Part shown: piece after piece, positions 16,370-26,077 of the stretch | Position numbering within the stretch: the first letter of the stretch is position 1 | How the letters are laid out: every line of letters begins with the position of its first letter | Origin: Caldicellulosiruptor danielii | GTDB taxonomy: Bacteria > Bacillota > Thermoanaerobacteria > Caldicellulosiruptorales > Caldicellulosiruptoraceae | Assembly: GCF_034343125.1 (NCBI RefSeq) | Contig: NZ_CP139957.1 | Coordinates: 326,001 to 390,000, forward strand | DNA: 64,000 nt | Direction: 5' to 3' | The notes under the pieces: generated by a model | Told to the model about the DNA's origin: nothing | The model's input: only the letters and a program-made list of their open reading frames with translations | Databases searched by the model: none | Position numbers and translations under genes: made by a program

Positions 16370-18187
16370 TTGAAGAAAAGTTTTAGAGAGTTTTTAAAAG
16401 AGCAGTCTACCGTAATTTTTGACGGTGCAATGGGCACACAGCTTCTTTTGAGAGGATTTTCACTGGACTTTCCACTTGAGTGGGCAAATGTAACAAGACC
16501 TGAGCTTGTAAAGCAAATTCATACAGACTATATTTTGGCAGGTGCAAGTAGCATTGAAACTAACACCTTTGGTGCAAATGAGTGCAAGCTCAAAATTTTT
16601 GGGTTTGAGAACGAAGTTGAGAGGATAAACAGAAGTGCTGTCAGGATTGCAAAACAGGTAGCAGAGGATAAAGTTTATGTCATAGGCAGTGTTGGGCCGC
16701 TTGGGAAACCGGTTGGCAGTGGTTTTGAGATAGATGCTAGACGCGCAAAAGAGGTGTACAAAAGACAGCTTTATTTTCTTTTGGACGAAGGAGTTGATGC
16801 AATAATCTTTGAGACAGCTGCATCCACCCACGAGGTCCAGATTGCAATTGAAGCTTTGAAGGACCTAAATGATGAAATTCCATATATAATCCAGTTTTCC
16901 TTTACTCAAGAACTGAGCACAATATATGGGGAAGACATCTACAAGGTTATAGAGTTTTTGAAATCTACAGATGCAGATGTTGTTGGACTGAACTGTGGCA
17001 ATGGGCCTCAAAAGACCTTAGAAGCTTTGAAGATATTCTCACAGCATTTAAAAGGTCCGTTTTCTGTTCAGCCAAATGCAGGTTATCCCCAGCTTGTGCA
17101 GGGAAGGCTTATTTTTTCAACATCAGCTGAGTATTTTGCATCATTTGTTCCTGAATATATAAAGCTTGGTGCAAAAGTTGTTGGTGGGTGCTGCGGAACA
17201 ACTCCTGAGCATATAAAGGCTATAAAGGAAAAAGTAAAAGAGTTTTTACCCAACATAGAAGTTGAAGTGGTTGAGAAAAAAGAAGAACAGAAAGCAGTTT
17301 TAAAAGACACTCCATCTGAGCTTTCTCAAAAGCTTGGGAAAAAATTTATTTTTACAGTTGAGATAAGTCCACCAAAAGGAATTGAGCTTGAAAAGACAAA
17401 AGAGGGTGTAAAGCTTTTAAAAGAGGCTGGGGCAGACACAGTAAACATTGCAGACTCTCCAATGGCAAGGGTGAGAATCTCTCCAATTGCTCTTGCTCAT
17501 ATACTCAAAGAAGAGCTGGGTATAGAGTCAATACTGCACTTTACATGCAGAGATAGGAACCTTATCTCTCTTCAGTCTGAACTTCTGGGTGCAGCAGCGC
17601 TTGGGGTTAAAAATGTGTTGGCGCTCACAGGCGACCCGCCGTCAATAGGTGACCATCCACAGGCAAAACCAGTGTTTGATGTTAACTCTGAAGGTCTTGT
17701 TTTGATTTTGAGCAGGCTAAATAGTGGCACAGATTACATGGGCAATCCAATTGGCAAGGCAACAAACTTTACAATAGGCGTTGCGCTAAATCTCAATGCA
17801 GATGATTTGGAAAAAGAGATAGAAAAGCTCAAACACAAGATTGAAAATGGGGCGCACTTTATCGAAACACAGCCAATTTATGAGGTAGAAACACTGGAGA
17901 GGTTTTTAGAAAAGGTTGACTTTGCTCTGCCACCAATTCTGGGTGGGGTTTTACCGCTTAGGTCTTCTCGTCATGCTGAGTTTTTACACAACGAGGTACC
18001 TGGTATAACAATACCAGACAAGATCCGGGAGAGAATGCGCAATTCTAAAGAGCCTGCAAAAGAGGGAGTAGAGATTGCCTGTGAGGTAGTTGAAAAAATA
18101 AAACACATGGTAAGCGGCATCTATATCATACCACCGTTCGAAAAATATGAAATGGCTGTTGAGATAATTAGGAATTTCAAATATTAA
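16370..18187 (+). CDS. Bifunctional homocysteine S-methyltransferase / methylenetetrahydrofolate reductase
   Basis: 605 residues, like B. subtilis YitJ. The N-terminal half repeats the homocysteine methyltransferase signatures (VIFDGAMGTQLLLRG, ETNTFGAN, GLNCGNGPQ, GGCCGTTPEHIKAI). From about residue 322, FTVEISPPKG begins a MetF-type FAD barrel with HFTCRDRN, ALTGDPPSIGDH and FIETQPIY. It reduces methylene-THF and can pass the methyl group to homocysteine, giving methionine synthesis and recycling. The TTG start at 16370 follows GAGGAGG. It forms an operon with the preceding gene and ends at a clear terminator. Confidence 0.92.
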   Translation: MKKSFREFLKEQSTVIFDGAMGTQLLLRGFSLDFPLEWANVTRPELVKQIHTDYILAGASSIETNTFGANECKLKIFGFENEVERINRSAVRIAKQVAEDKVYVIGSVGPLGKPVGSGFEIDARRAKEVYKRQLYFLLDEGVDAIIFETAASTHEVQIAIEALKDLNDEIPYIIQFSFTQELSTIYGEDIYKVIEFLKSTDADVVGLNCGNGPQKTLEALKIFSQHLKGPFSVQPNAGYPQLVQGRLIFSTSAEYFASFVPEYIKLGAKVVGGCCGTTPEHIKAIKEKVKEFLPNIEVEVVEKKEEQKAVLKDTPSELSQKLGKKFIFTVEISPPKGIELEKTKEGVKLLKEAGADTVNIADSPMARVRISPIALAHILKEELGIESILHFTCRDRNLISLQSELLGAAALGVKNVLALTGDPPSIGDHPQAKPVFDVNSEGLVLILSRLNSGTDYMGNPIGKATNFTIGVALNLNADDLEKEIEKLKHKIENGAHFIETQPIYEVETLERFLEKVDFALPPILGGVLPLRSSRHAEFLHNEVPGITIPDKIRERMRNSKEPAKEGVEIACEVVEKIKHMVSGIYIIPPFEKYEMAVEIIRNFKY

Positions 18188-18209
18188 AATAACTATGAAA
18201 AACGCAAAG

Positions 18210-18232
18210 AGGCTGCGAAAGCAGCCTTTTAT
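18210..18232 (+). terminator. Rho-independent terminator after the methionine genes
   Basis: AGGCTGC / GCAGCCT stem with a GAAA tetraloop at 18210-18227, followed by T4. Confidence 0.92.
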
Positions 18233-18237
18233 TCTTT

Positions 18238-18267
18238 TTGACTTTCAATAGAAAAATATAGTATAAT
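18238..18267 (+). promoter_or_regulatory. Promoter of the addBA-like operon
   Basis: TTGACT at 18238-18243 and TATAAT at 18262-18267 are 18 bases apart, just after the upstream terminator and about 57 bases before the first start codon. Confidence 0.7.
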
Positions 18268-18323
18268 TTTCTCAATATAACATATATTTATTTAATCTTT
18301 GCTTGAGAGGAGAAACCTCAAAG

Positions 18324-20954
18324 ATGAAAAAAGCATACCTTCTGGAAAAACTGAATTTAGACCTTCTTGATGATGCAAAGCCAAATGAACTTATAATTCT
18401 TCCCCGGCGGTTTGTTATAAATAAGCTCAAAGAAAGGCTTGTTGAGAAAAACGGAGTTCTTTTTGATACTGATATATTTACATTTGATGATTTAATAACT
18501 CCTGCCAAAAATGAGGTGCTAAAGACACGAAAGATAATCACACGAGAACAGGAGGTTTTGATTGTATTTCAACTTCTCAAAAGTATTTTCAAAGGGAAGA
18601 CAAGCTTTGAAAATGTTTTGACATATGAGTTTACAAGTCAAGTCATATACCTTTTGAATTTAATGTTTTTAGAGTCGAAAGACTATTCTCAGGAAACTTT
18701 TAAAGTCTGTGAAAACTACAGTTTCTTAAAAGAACTTTTTGAAAGGTACAAGGCATACCTTGACCAAAACAACCTTGTGAACTTTTCATATCTTCAGGAT
18801 TTGGCAATAAAGCTTTTTGAAGAAGAAGGACTTGAATTAAAAGAATATAGTGTTGCCAAGATAGCATTTTTTACAGATTTTAGATGCGACCAAAAAAGAA
18901 TACTAAAGCTTATTGCAAAAAAAATAATTGATATAGAAATTTTTATACCATTTTTTGATGATATTGAAATCTGCATTGAGACTGCCAAGTTTTTAGAATC
19001 GCTTGGATTTGACACAGTGTTCAGTACAAAAAAAGAATATTCATCGAATAAATTAGACTCGCGCTCTTGTCAGATTAAAGTTTATTCCTATCCAAACATA
19101 ATCCTTGAGATAAACTATCTTGTAAAAGAGATTAAAAAAGACATCTCTGAAAGAAAAGTAGATTTTGACAAGATAGCAGTTGTTGTGCCAAGTATGGAAA
19201 GGTATAAAGATGCTCTGGTACAGGCATTTTCTGAGGAGATGTTGCCTGTAAATCTTAGCTGTCAAAAGAGCCTTATAGAATTTGGGTTTATCAAGTTTAT
19301 ATTGGAGCTTTTAGAGTTTTTAGGTGGTGAGTTTGACAAGCAAAATTTCGAGAGGATAATATCACACAGGTTTTTGAATAAAGAAAATGCAGACTTTGAG
19401 ATTTTGTTTACAAAAATAAAAGAGATTAACCTTTTAGAGCTTGAGCAGATAGAATTTGTGCTTGAAGAGCTGGAGTTTTTTGCAAATTTGTATGCGTTTG
19501 AGGATGTAATTGAAAACCTCACAAAAATTCGAAGGATTTTTAACAGGCTCAAGAGAATAAAAAATGAATATGATAAAGTGCCAAAGCCATTTGTCAGCTG
19601 GCTTGAAAAGATCAAAAAAGTGTTTGAAAAGCTTGGTATAACAAAAGAAGCAGAGTTTGTAAATGACATTGAATTTGTCAAGGCTTTTTATCAATTGAAT
19701 GAGATTTTTGAAAAAGGTCAAGAAGAGCTTAAAGTGTTTGACTCAGATTTTACTTTTGAAGAGTTTCTGGATATTTTTAAAACCATCCTTTTTCAGAAGA
19801 TGGTTGACATTTCGATTAATATCTTAAGCGGCATTGATGTTCTTAGCATTCAGGATGCTCTTGGCGCTGATTATCAAAAGGTTTACCTGATTGGGATTTC
19901 AGATGATATTTTGCCACACTCAAATTCTGAAGGATTTTTGCGAAACATGAGATTAAAAGAAGAGCTCATGCTTGATGAGATAAAGGATTTTGACTACATA
20001 TTCCAAAAAGACCTTATACACTTTAGAACCGTTTTAAACTCCTATGATGTGTATATGTCATATCCACGTTACTACCAAACAGAGACAAACAAGAGCCCAT
20101 TTTTGGAGTTAGAAGGTATTGAAGAAGTACCTGTTTTAAAAAGTTACATACCAAGTGAGAATAAGCTGACATACAGAGAGTATAAGTTTATAAAAAATGT
20201 AAATGTCAAGGATACTGAGAAGACTTGCAAAACTCCACAGGTTCCTGAGATTTTCCATATAAAAGACAGGGAGCTTATCGAACTTGAGAGTTGCCCGCTT
20301 AAGTTTGCATTTAAAAAGTTTGACATTGATGAGATAGAAAAAGAAGAGAAACACTTTTTATCAAACCTGCAGCTTTTATTTTCATGTATCCAGAAGATGC
20401 TTTTGCTAAAAGAGCCAGAAGAAGTATACAACTTTTTGATTTCAAACATTCGATATACCCACAACCAACCTGTGAAAAAGCTTGCAGCTTTCGATATTAT
20501 GCAGATATCCTTAGAGATTGTCAAAAGAATGAATGAGTATGACATCAAGGAATTTATACCTCAAAATATGAAAGAAAGAGTGCTTGTAATAAAAAAGATG
20601 TTTGAAGGTATTGAACTTCAGTTATTTCCAAATTTTGTCGTCAAAGTGGATGATGAAGAAATATTGGGGTTTGTAAAGGCAAGGCGTGAATCTAAATATG
20701 AAGGCATTGATAAAATTTGGCTTGCAACTTACATCTTTGAGCTTGACAAGATTGCGGTGATTTACCTTTTTGAAGATCCGCGATTTGTTATTTATGAAAA
20801 TACTCGTGACCCTTTGGACAAATTAAATGAACAGATTTTAGATAGTGTAAAAGGAAAAATACAAAAGCTTTCTAATATTGAAACTTACCAGAAGATGCAG
20901 TCTTTTAAAAACTGTGTGTCATGTGAGTACAGCCATGTTTGTATTTTATTTTAA
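18324..20954 (+). CDS. addB: AddB-like subunit of a helicase-nuclease, nuclease motif degenerate
   Basis: 876 residues, divergent and shorter than typical AddB (about 1150). Helicase-like fold without a Walker A. The iron-sulfur staple cysteines of AddB-type domains are present: one in ELESCPLKFAF (about residue 660) and three in CVSCEYSHVC at the C-terminus (C-x2-C-x5-C). Between them the expected PD-(D/E)xK residues are missing: where G-x-IDR and DYK should be, the sequence reads ILGFVKARRES and AVIYLFEDP. The domain is probably structural only. Start at the ATG at 18324, behind GAGAGGAG. The stop is 29 bases before the partner's start. Role inferred: double-strand-break end processing. Confidence 0.75.
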   Translation: MKKAYLLEKLNLDLLDDAKPNELIILPRRFVINKLKERLVEKNGVLFDTDIFTFDDLITPAKNEVLKTRKIITREQEVLIVFQLLKSIFKGKTSFENVLTYEFTSQVIYLLNLMFLESKDYSQETFKVCENYSFLKELFERYKAYLDQNNLVNFSYLQDLAIKLFEEEGLELKEYSVAKIAFFTDFRCDQKRILKLIAKKIIDIEIFIPFFDDIEICIETAKFLESLGFDTVFSTKKEYSSNKLDSRSCQIKVYSYPNIILEINYLVKEIKKDISERKVDFDKIAVVVPSMERYKDALVQAFSEEMLPVNLSCQKSLIEFGFIKFILELLEFLGGEFDKQNFERIISHRFLNKENADFEILFTKIKEINLLELEQIEFVLEELEFFANLYAFEDVIENLTKIRRIFNRLKRIKNEYDKVPKPFVSWLEKIKKVFEKLGITKEAEFVNDIEFVKAFYQLNEIFEKGQEELKVFDSDFTFEEFLDIFKTILFQKMVDISINILSGIDVLSIQDALGADYQKVYLIGISDDILPHSNSEGFLRNMRLKEELMLDEIKDFDYIFQKDLIHFRTVLNSYDVYMSYPRYYQTETNKSPFLELEGIEEVPVLKSYIPSENKLTYREYKFIKNVNVKDTEKTCKTPQVPEIFHIKDRELIELESCPLKFAFKKFDIDEIEKEEKHFLSNLQLLFSCIQKMLLLKEPEEVYNFLISNIRYTHNQPVKKLAAFDIMQISLEIVKRMNEYDIKEFIPQNMKERVLVIKKMFEGIELQLFPNFVVKVDDEEILGFVKARRESKYEGIDKIWLATYIFELDKIAVIYLFEDPRFVIYENTRDPLDKLNEQILDSVKGKIQKLSNIETYQKMQSFKNCVSCEYSHVCILF

Positions 20955-20983
20955 AAACAAAAAGTCAGAGGGATGATCGAAAG

Positions 20984-23839
20984 ATGAGCAATATAATCAT
21001 ATATACTGCTTCTGCTGGCTGTGGCAAGACAGAAAGTATAGCAAACCTTTATATAGACCTCATAAATTCCCAAAAAGCTTTGCCAAGTGAAATTGTCTGC
21101 ATAACGTATACAGAAAAGGCAGCAAGAGAGCTCAAAAACAGAATAATCTCAAAAGCAAAGCAAAGAGGGCTTGATTTGATCACAATTTCAAAGATTCAAA
21201 ACTCTCATATTAAGACCATACACTCATTTTGTATGTATCTTTTAAGATTTTACTGGGCGTGGGCAAAAGTTGACACAAACTTTAAAATTGTCCCTGAACA
21301 GAATAGGCTGATACTAAAGTTTGTGGACCATTATCTTTCGGTTTATCCTGCAACTTTGGGGAAACTGTCACATGAGAGGTTTTTCATTGAAGAGTATTTT
21401 CACTTTGTAGAAAGTATTGCACAGGAGTATTTTAGTTCAGCAAAGTATGTTGAAAAAGCTTGCCACCTTGAAGATGAAGTGTTTCATATTTTTGACTACT
21501 TATCAGACAGGTTAAATAATCAGTTTTTAAAAGAACTCACATACGATTTGGTTTTGCAGAGAACTTTTGAGCTTTTAAGCGTTCCAGAGGTAAATAGAGA
21601 TGTAAAAACCAGATTTAAATTCTTGATTGTTGACGAGTTTCAAGACTCAAACTTTTTACAAAAATCAATCTTCGAGAATATAGCTGAAAACATTTATTAT
21701 GTAGGAGATAAAAAACAGTCCATTTACCGTTTTCAGGGTGCAGAGCCAGAGGTTTTTGATGAAGCTATAGAAAACTGTAGCCAGGTTTTAGAGCTTTGTG
21801 AAAACTTTAGAACAAATTCAGAACTTGGCAAAAAGATAGACAAAATTGCCACAATACTTTTTCCAAACTACAAACCACTTTCATATAAGTATCAAGCTGA
21901 TGGATTTTTAAAGTTTGTGGAGATTGTAAATAAAGCAAGAGAAGAGATTATTCAAAATGAAGCTATTTATGTTGCAAAAAAGATAAAAAATATGGTTGAA
22001 TGTGGCTTTGAGATAAGTATAGGCGGCAAGCCAAAAAGAAAGGTAAAATATTCTGACTTTGCAGTTCTTTCGCGAAAAATTCAAAATATTGCTCATATTT
22101 ACAAAAAAGTGTTTGAGGATTATGATGTTCCACTTGATATTAACTTCAAAAGAGGACTTTTAGAGCAAAAAGAGATAGTGCCGCTTTTGGGCTTTCTTGA
22201 TATTTTGCAATATCCAGACAAAAAATCTGGGTATTTGAGATTTCTTGCAAATGATATATTTAAAGTGGACAGATTCACGCTTCTCTTTTGCGAGACGAGC
22301 ACAGTAGAATATTATATTCCAGAAGATGTTTTAAAATTTATTGCAAAACAGCGTGAAAACCTGTTTGTAAAAAAGATTTCAGAGATTTTGTATGAGTTTG
22401 AAGATATGTTCGAATATAGCTACAAGGTTTACAAGTTTTTTGGCAAGGGTGCATACGAAAATGTCAGACTTTTTTACGACTTGGCAGAAGAGAGCAAAAG
22501 CTTTTCGATAGAAGAACTTTGCAGTTTTGTAAATTATCAAGGCGAAAAGGTTTCGAGCTTTTCTTCTTTTGATGACAGTGCAGTGCTTATAAGCATACAT
22601 TCAGCAAAAGGGCTCAGCTTTCCAATAGTGTTTTTGGTCGGACTTTGTGAGAGCACAAGTTATTTTTATGGCAGAAGTCTAAAACTGAGAGGCTCTTATG
22701 ATACAAGCACAAGAGAGTATAGAATTGTTCCTTTTTGGATGGAAAAAGAATACACAAGAATAAAGAATATATCAAAACAGCAAGAAAAAGAAGAGCTTAA
22801 AAGGCTTTTTTATGTTGCCATAACAAGACCGATGGCAGGGCTTTTCTTGATAAACTCAAGCTTAAGAGAAGCTATAAAGAAAAGAGGAGGAGCAAAGTCG
22901 TTTGGTGAAGAGGTGGGTTTGAATTACATTCTCGCAAAGGCAGAGGAGATTGGAATTGAAAAAGAAGTTGTGGAGATAAAAGACACTGAAGAAGATCTAT
23001 CTAATGATTTTACTTGTAAACAGAAAAATACAATTAGCAGTACATTACCTCTAATGATTCTGCCTGACGAGTTTGAAAATAGGTTTAAGTTTTTGTCACC
23101 CTCACACATAATGGATTTTAAAAGATGCCCTGCCATGTTTTCGTTAAAGTATATCATGGGTCTTCCAGTTTTTGATGAACTGAACTCAAAAGAGGAGATA
23201 CAACAGAACGCAAAAGTGCTTGGCACAACTGTTCACAGAGTTTTAGAGCTCACAAGCTTGAGAAATATTCAAAGCTTAGATAGCAACATTGCCTTGGCTG
23301 TGCTTGAAAATGACTTTGAAAATGAAAAGGTTGTAAGAGAGCTTGTCTTGAACTTTTTTGGAAGCAACTTTGTAAAAGAAATCAAAGATAAGGTAATAAA
23401 AGAAGAAAGTGAACTTCCGTTTTATTTTAAACTTGGCAATCAAATTATATACGGCATAATTGACAAGGTGTATCATCTGGAAGATAAGATTTTTCTTATA
23501 GACTTTAAAACAAACCTTCATTTTGATGATGCAAAGTTTAGAAGCTACATTCCCCAGCTTTTCATTTACACAATGGCAATGAAAGAAAGATTTTCTTCCA
23601 AAAGGATTTTTTCTTCCATATTCTGGTTAAGAGAAGGGAAAAAGTTTGACTATGAGCAAAATGATGAACACCTCGAAGATGTAATTGATGTGATAAAGAA
23701 AATAAGAAATATTAAAACCAGAAAAGATATACTTGAGCTTATTGAAGAGTCTTTAGATAGAAATTGCAATGGCTGTGAATATGAATTTTACTGCAAGGAT
23801 GAGCAAAATATTAAATTGATAAGGAAAAAGCTTGAATAG
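20984..23839 (+). CDS. addA: AddA-like UvrD-family helicase with PD-(D/E)xK nuclease domain
   Basis: 951 residues. SF1 motifs: TASAGCGKTESIA (Walker A, about residues 9-21), VDEFQDSN, GDKKQSIYRFQGAEP, SIHSAKGLSFPIVFLVGL and RLFYVAITRP. The C-terminal domain has HRVLE, YGIIDKV and LIDFKTN followed by YIPQLFIY, the intact catalytic D-DxK-Q set. It also has four cysteines (FKRCPAMF and CNGCEYEFYC), an iron-sulfur staple normally found in AddB rather than AddA. The ATG at 20984 follows AGAGGG by 11 bases. With the preceding gene it forms the recombinational exonuclease/helicase that resects breaks and degrades foreign linear DNA. Confidence 0.85.
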   Translation: MSNIIIYTASAGCGKTESIANLYIDLINSQKALPSEIVCITYTEKAARELKNRIISKAKQRGLDLITISKIQNSHIKTIHSFCMYLLRFYWAWAKVDTNFKIVPEQNRLILKFVDHYLSVYPATLGKLSHERFFIEEYFHFVESIAQEYFSSAKYVEKACHLEDEVFHIFDYLSDRLNNQFLKELTYDLVLQRTFELLSVPEVNRDVKTRFKFLIVDEFQDSNFLQKSIFENIAENIYYVGDKKQSIYRFQGAEPEVFDEAIENCSQVLELCENFRTNSELGKKIDKIATILFPNYKPLSYKYQADGFLKFVEIVNKAREEIIQNEAIYVAKKIKNMVECGFEISIGGKPKRKVKYSDFAVLSRKIQNIAHIYKKVFEDYDVPLDINFKRGLLEQKEIVPLLGFLDILQYPDKKSGYLRFLANDIFKVDRFTLLFCETSTVEYYIPEDVLKFIAKQRENLFVKKISEILYEFEDMFEYSYKVYKFFGKGAYENVRLFYDLAEESKSFSIEELCSFVNYQGEKVSSFSSFDDSAVLISIHSAKGLSFPIVFLVGLCESTSYFYGRSLKLRGSYDTSTREYRIVPFWMEKEYTRIKNISKQQEKEELKRLFYVAITRPMAGLFLINSSLREAIKKRGGAKSFGEEVGLNYILAKAEEIGIEKEVVEIKDTEEDLSNDFTCKQKNTISSTLPLMILPDEFENRFKFLSPSHIMDFKRCPAMFSLKYIMGLPVFDELNSKEEIQQNAKVLGTTVHRVLELTSLRNIQSLDSNIALAVLENDFENEKVVRELVLNFFGSNFVKEIKDKVIKEESELPFYFKLGNQIIYGIIDKVYHLEDKIFLIDFKTNLHFDDAKFRSYIPQLFIYTMAMKERFSSKRIFSSIFWLREGKKFDYEQNDEHLEDVIDVIKKIRNIKTRKDILELIEESLDRNCNGCEYEFYCKDEQNIKLIRKKLE

Positions 23840-23963
23840 ATTTTCTTTTTTCCTTGTTTTTAAAAAATTAGAGGTTTGCAAAGAAAGGTGAAAAGAAGTT
23901 AAAATAAAATATGCACGCTTTGCTTGAACTCTATCAAAAAACATTTAAAAGGAGATATAGAAT

Positions 23964-24659
23964 ATGCTTGTTGATTTTATGAAAATATCAACCGTTGACT
24001 ATCCAAAAAAGATTGCAGCTACTTGTTTTTTTGGTGGCTGCAATTTTTCGTGTCCGTTTTGCTACAACTCACAGCTTGTGAATTTCAAAGGAAGCTTTAT
24101 GGATGATAGCATCTTTTTTGAATATTTGGACAAAAGAAAAGGCATAGTTGATGCTGTTTGCATTACAGGCGGAGAGCCAACTTTGAATGAGGACTATTTA
24201 ACTGAGTTTATAAAGAAAATAAAAAATCGGCTACTGCTTGTCAAGCTTGACACAAACGGCTCAAGACCAGAAGTTCTGCAAAGGCTTTTAGATGCTGGTC
24301 TTCTTGACTATGTCGCAATGGATGTAAAAGCCCCACTTGAAAAGTATCCCCAGATCACAGGTTTTTCTGACGTTGACAAAATCAAAAAATCGATAGAGAT
24401 ATTGAAAAATTCAAATATTGATTATGAATTTAGAACAACAGTTAACAAAAACCTTCATACAGTTGAGGATATATTAAATATTGCAAGGTTTTTAAAAGAT
24501 AGCAGACTTTATGTCATAAAACCTTATAAATACACACCTGAAGTTTTAGATGAAAAAGTAAGCGGAAATAAGGATTTGGAGATAGAGTACTTGCAGGAGA
24601 TTTATAATCGGGCAAAACAGGAAGGTATTGACAACATCAAAATTGGTGGCGAAGTCTAA
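23964..24659 (+). CDS. Anaerobic ribonucleotide reductase activase-like radical SAM protein (NrdG2)
   Basis: 231 residues. The radical SAM motif CX3CX2C is C26-C30-C33 in GGCNFSCPFCYNS; VCITGGEPTL near 70 contacts SAM. The opening STVDYPKKIAATCFFGGCN is diagnostic of the NrdG2 group of activating enzymes, which are assigned to class III ribonucleotide reductase by similarity. No nrdD is present within the window, so the partner is unproven. ATG at 23964 follows AAAGGAGATATAG. Role: generating a glycyl radical on its partner by SAM cleavage (family knowledge). Confidence 0.85.
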   Translation: MLVDFMKISTVDYPKKIAATCFFGGCNFSCPFCYNSQLVNFKGSFMDDSIFFEYLDKRKGIVDAVCITGGEPTLNEDYLTEFIKKIKNRLLLVKLDTNGSRPEVLQRLLDAGLLDYVAMDVKAPLEKYPQITGFSDVDKIKKSIEILKNSNIDYEFRTTVNKNLHTVEDILNIARFLKDSRLYVIKPYKYTPEVLDEKVSGNKDLEIEYLQEIYNRAKQEGIDNIKIGGEV

Positions 24660-24704
24660 ATTTTTTGCTATTTATAGCGGTTTTGCATATACGGGGTGAT
24701 TTTT

Positions 24705-25970
24705 ATGACAAAGATCAAGGCACAGCTGCAGCAGATGGTTTTGGCATTCAAAGAGATAAATCCAAACGCTAAAAAGATCCTATTTTTTGAGCCTATTTTC
24801 ACTATTCCATATGCAATGTTTATCATCTACTCCTCACTTTACATGACAAGAGTGGGGGTAAAGGATTACCAGATAGGACTGCTGTCAACAGTGCTAAACG
24901 TGGTGATGCTTATCACATCACCATTTGCAGGACTGCTTGTGAACAGGTTTGGACGCAAAAAGGTTTTACTCATTGGTGATTTTCTGTCGTGGTGCGTGTA
25001 TGCATATATATTTTTCTTTGCCAAAGACTTTGCATGGTTTTTAATTGCTACCATCTTTAATGGACTAATGAGAATTCCTGAGCTTGCTTGGCGACTTCTT
25101 TTGATGGAAGATGCAACCGAAAACGAACGAGTAGCAATCTATTCTGTAACTGTATTTGTATGGAATATGGGTAACCTTTTTTCGCCCCTGATGGGCGCTC
25201 TTGTTGCAAGGTTTGGCTTAATACCTGCAACTAAATGGACTGTTCTTGGGTTTGGGATTTTAGTAAATGTACTAATTGTTGTAAGACATTTTGTGACATC
25301 TGAAAGCTCTGTAGGCCAAAAGCTTGCACAGGAAAATTGTGATAGTAATAATAATGGTTTTTCAGAGTGGTTTGACAGTCTAAGGTATATGGTCAAAAAC
25401 AGGGGACTTCTTCTGATTGTACTTGTTACTATATTTGGTAATATTGCTCTGATATTCAGAGACACATACAAAACCATATATTTAAGTGAAGCTTTGCATT
25501 ATCCAGATAGCATAATTTCGGTGTTTCCAACACTGTGGAGTGCAGTGGCACTTATATTTGTAATATTTTTAATTCCGAACCTAAAAGAACAAAAACATGA
25601 CGCTGTCCTTTTTTGGGGAATGCTCTCAATTACAGTTTCAAATGCTCTGATTTTGGTTGCACCGCCTGGCACGTTTGGTTTTATTTTGATGATCATTGTG
25701 ACAGTGCTTGGTAGCATAGGAGCTGCAGTATATTATTCTTTTGTGGATGCTATCTTGGCAAATTCTGTTGATGACAGCAAAAGAGCGCATGTCTTGTCAA
25801 TCACAATGTTTTTAATCTCTCTTTTTTCAATGCCGGTTGGCGCAATAGCCGGGCAGTGTTACACCTTTTCAAAAAGTTTGCCTTTTGTGCTTGCCACAAT
25901 CTTTACCCTTTTGTGCACAGTTTTGATTTTCTTCAAGGTAAGAATAAGAAGAGCTAAAGAAAGACAGTGA
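24705..25970 (+). CDS. MFS transporter
   Basis: 421 residues with about 12 hydrophobic segments. The loop between segments 2 and 3 reads LVNRFGRKKVLLIGD, the MFS motif A (G-x3-D-R/N-x-G-R-K/R). No substrate can be assigned from sequence; the overall look resembles drug or sugar exporters of the DHA1 type. Start at the ATG at 24705, behind GGGGTGAT; an upstream GTG overlaps that site. It stands alone between the NrdG2 gene and the LacI regulator. Confidence 0.82.
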   Translation: MTKIKAQLQQMVLAFKEINPNAKKILFFEPIFTIPYAMFIIYSSLYMTRVGVKDYQIGLLSTVLNVVMLITSPFAGLLVNRFGRKKVLLIGDFLSWCVYAYIFFFAKDFAWFLIATIFNGLMRIPELAWRLLLMEDATENERVAIYSVTVFVWNMGNLFSPLMGALVARFGLIPATKWTVLGFGILVNVLIVVRHFVTSESSVGQKLAQENCDSNNNGFSEWFDSLRYMVKNRGLLLIVLVTIFGNIALIFRDTYKTIYLSEALHYPDSIISVFPTLWSAVALIFVIFLIPNLKEQKHDAVLFWGMLSITVSNALILVAPPGTFGFILMIIVTVLGSIGAAVYYSFVDAILANSVDDSKRAHVLSITMFLISLFSMPVGAIAGQCYTFSKSLPFVLATIFTLLCTVLIFFKVRIRRAKERQ

Positions 25971-26013
25971 CTTGACGTTGTTGCCCGGATATAGTTCAAA
26001 ATAATTACAAATG

Positions 26014-26042
26014 TTGAAAGGATTTTGCCAAAGGTATAAAAT
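26014..26042 (+). promoter_or_regulatory. Promoter of the lacI-type gene
   Basis: TTGAAA at 26014-26019 and TAAAAT at 26037-26042 are separated by 17 bases, about 36 bases before the start codon. Confidence 0.55.
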
Positions 26043-26077
26043 AAAAAAACAGAAGTAAAAGTATCTGGGGGTGTAAA

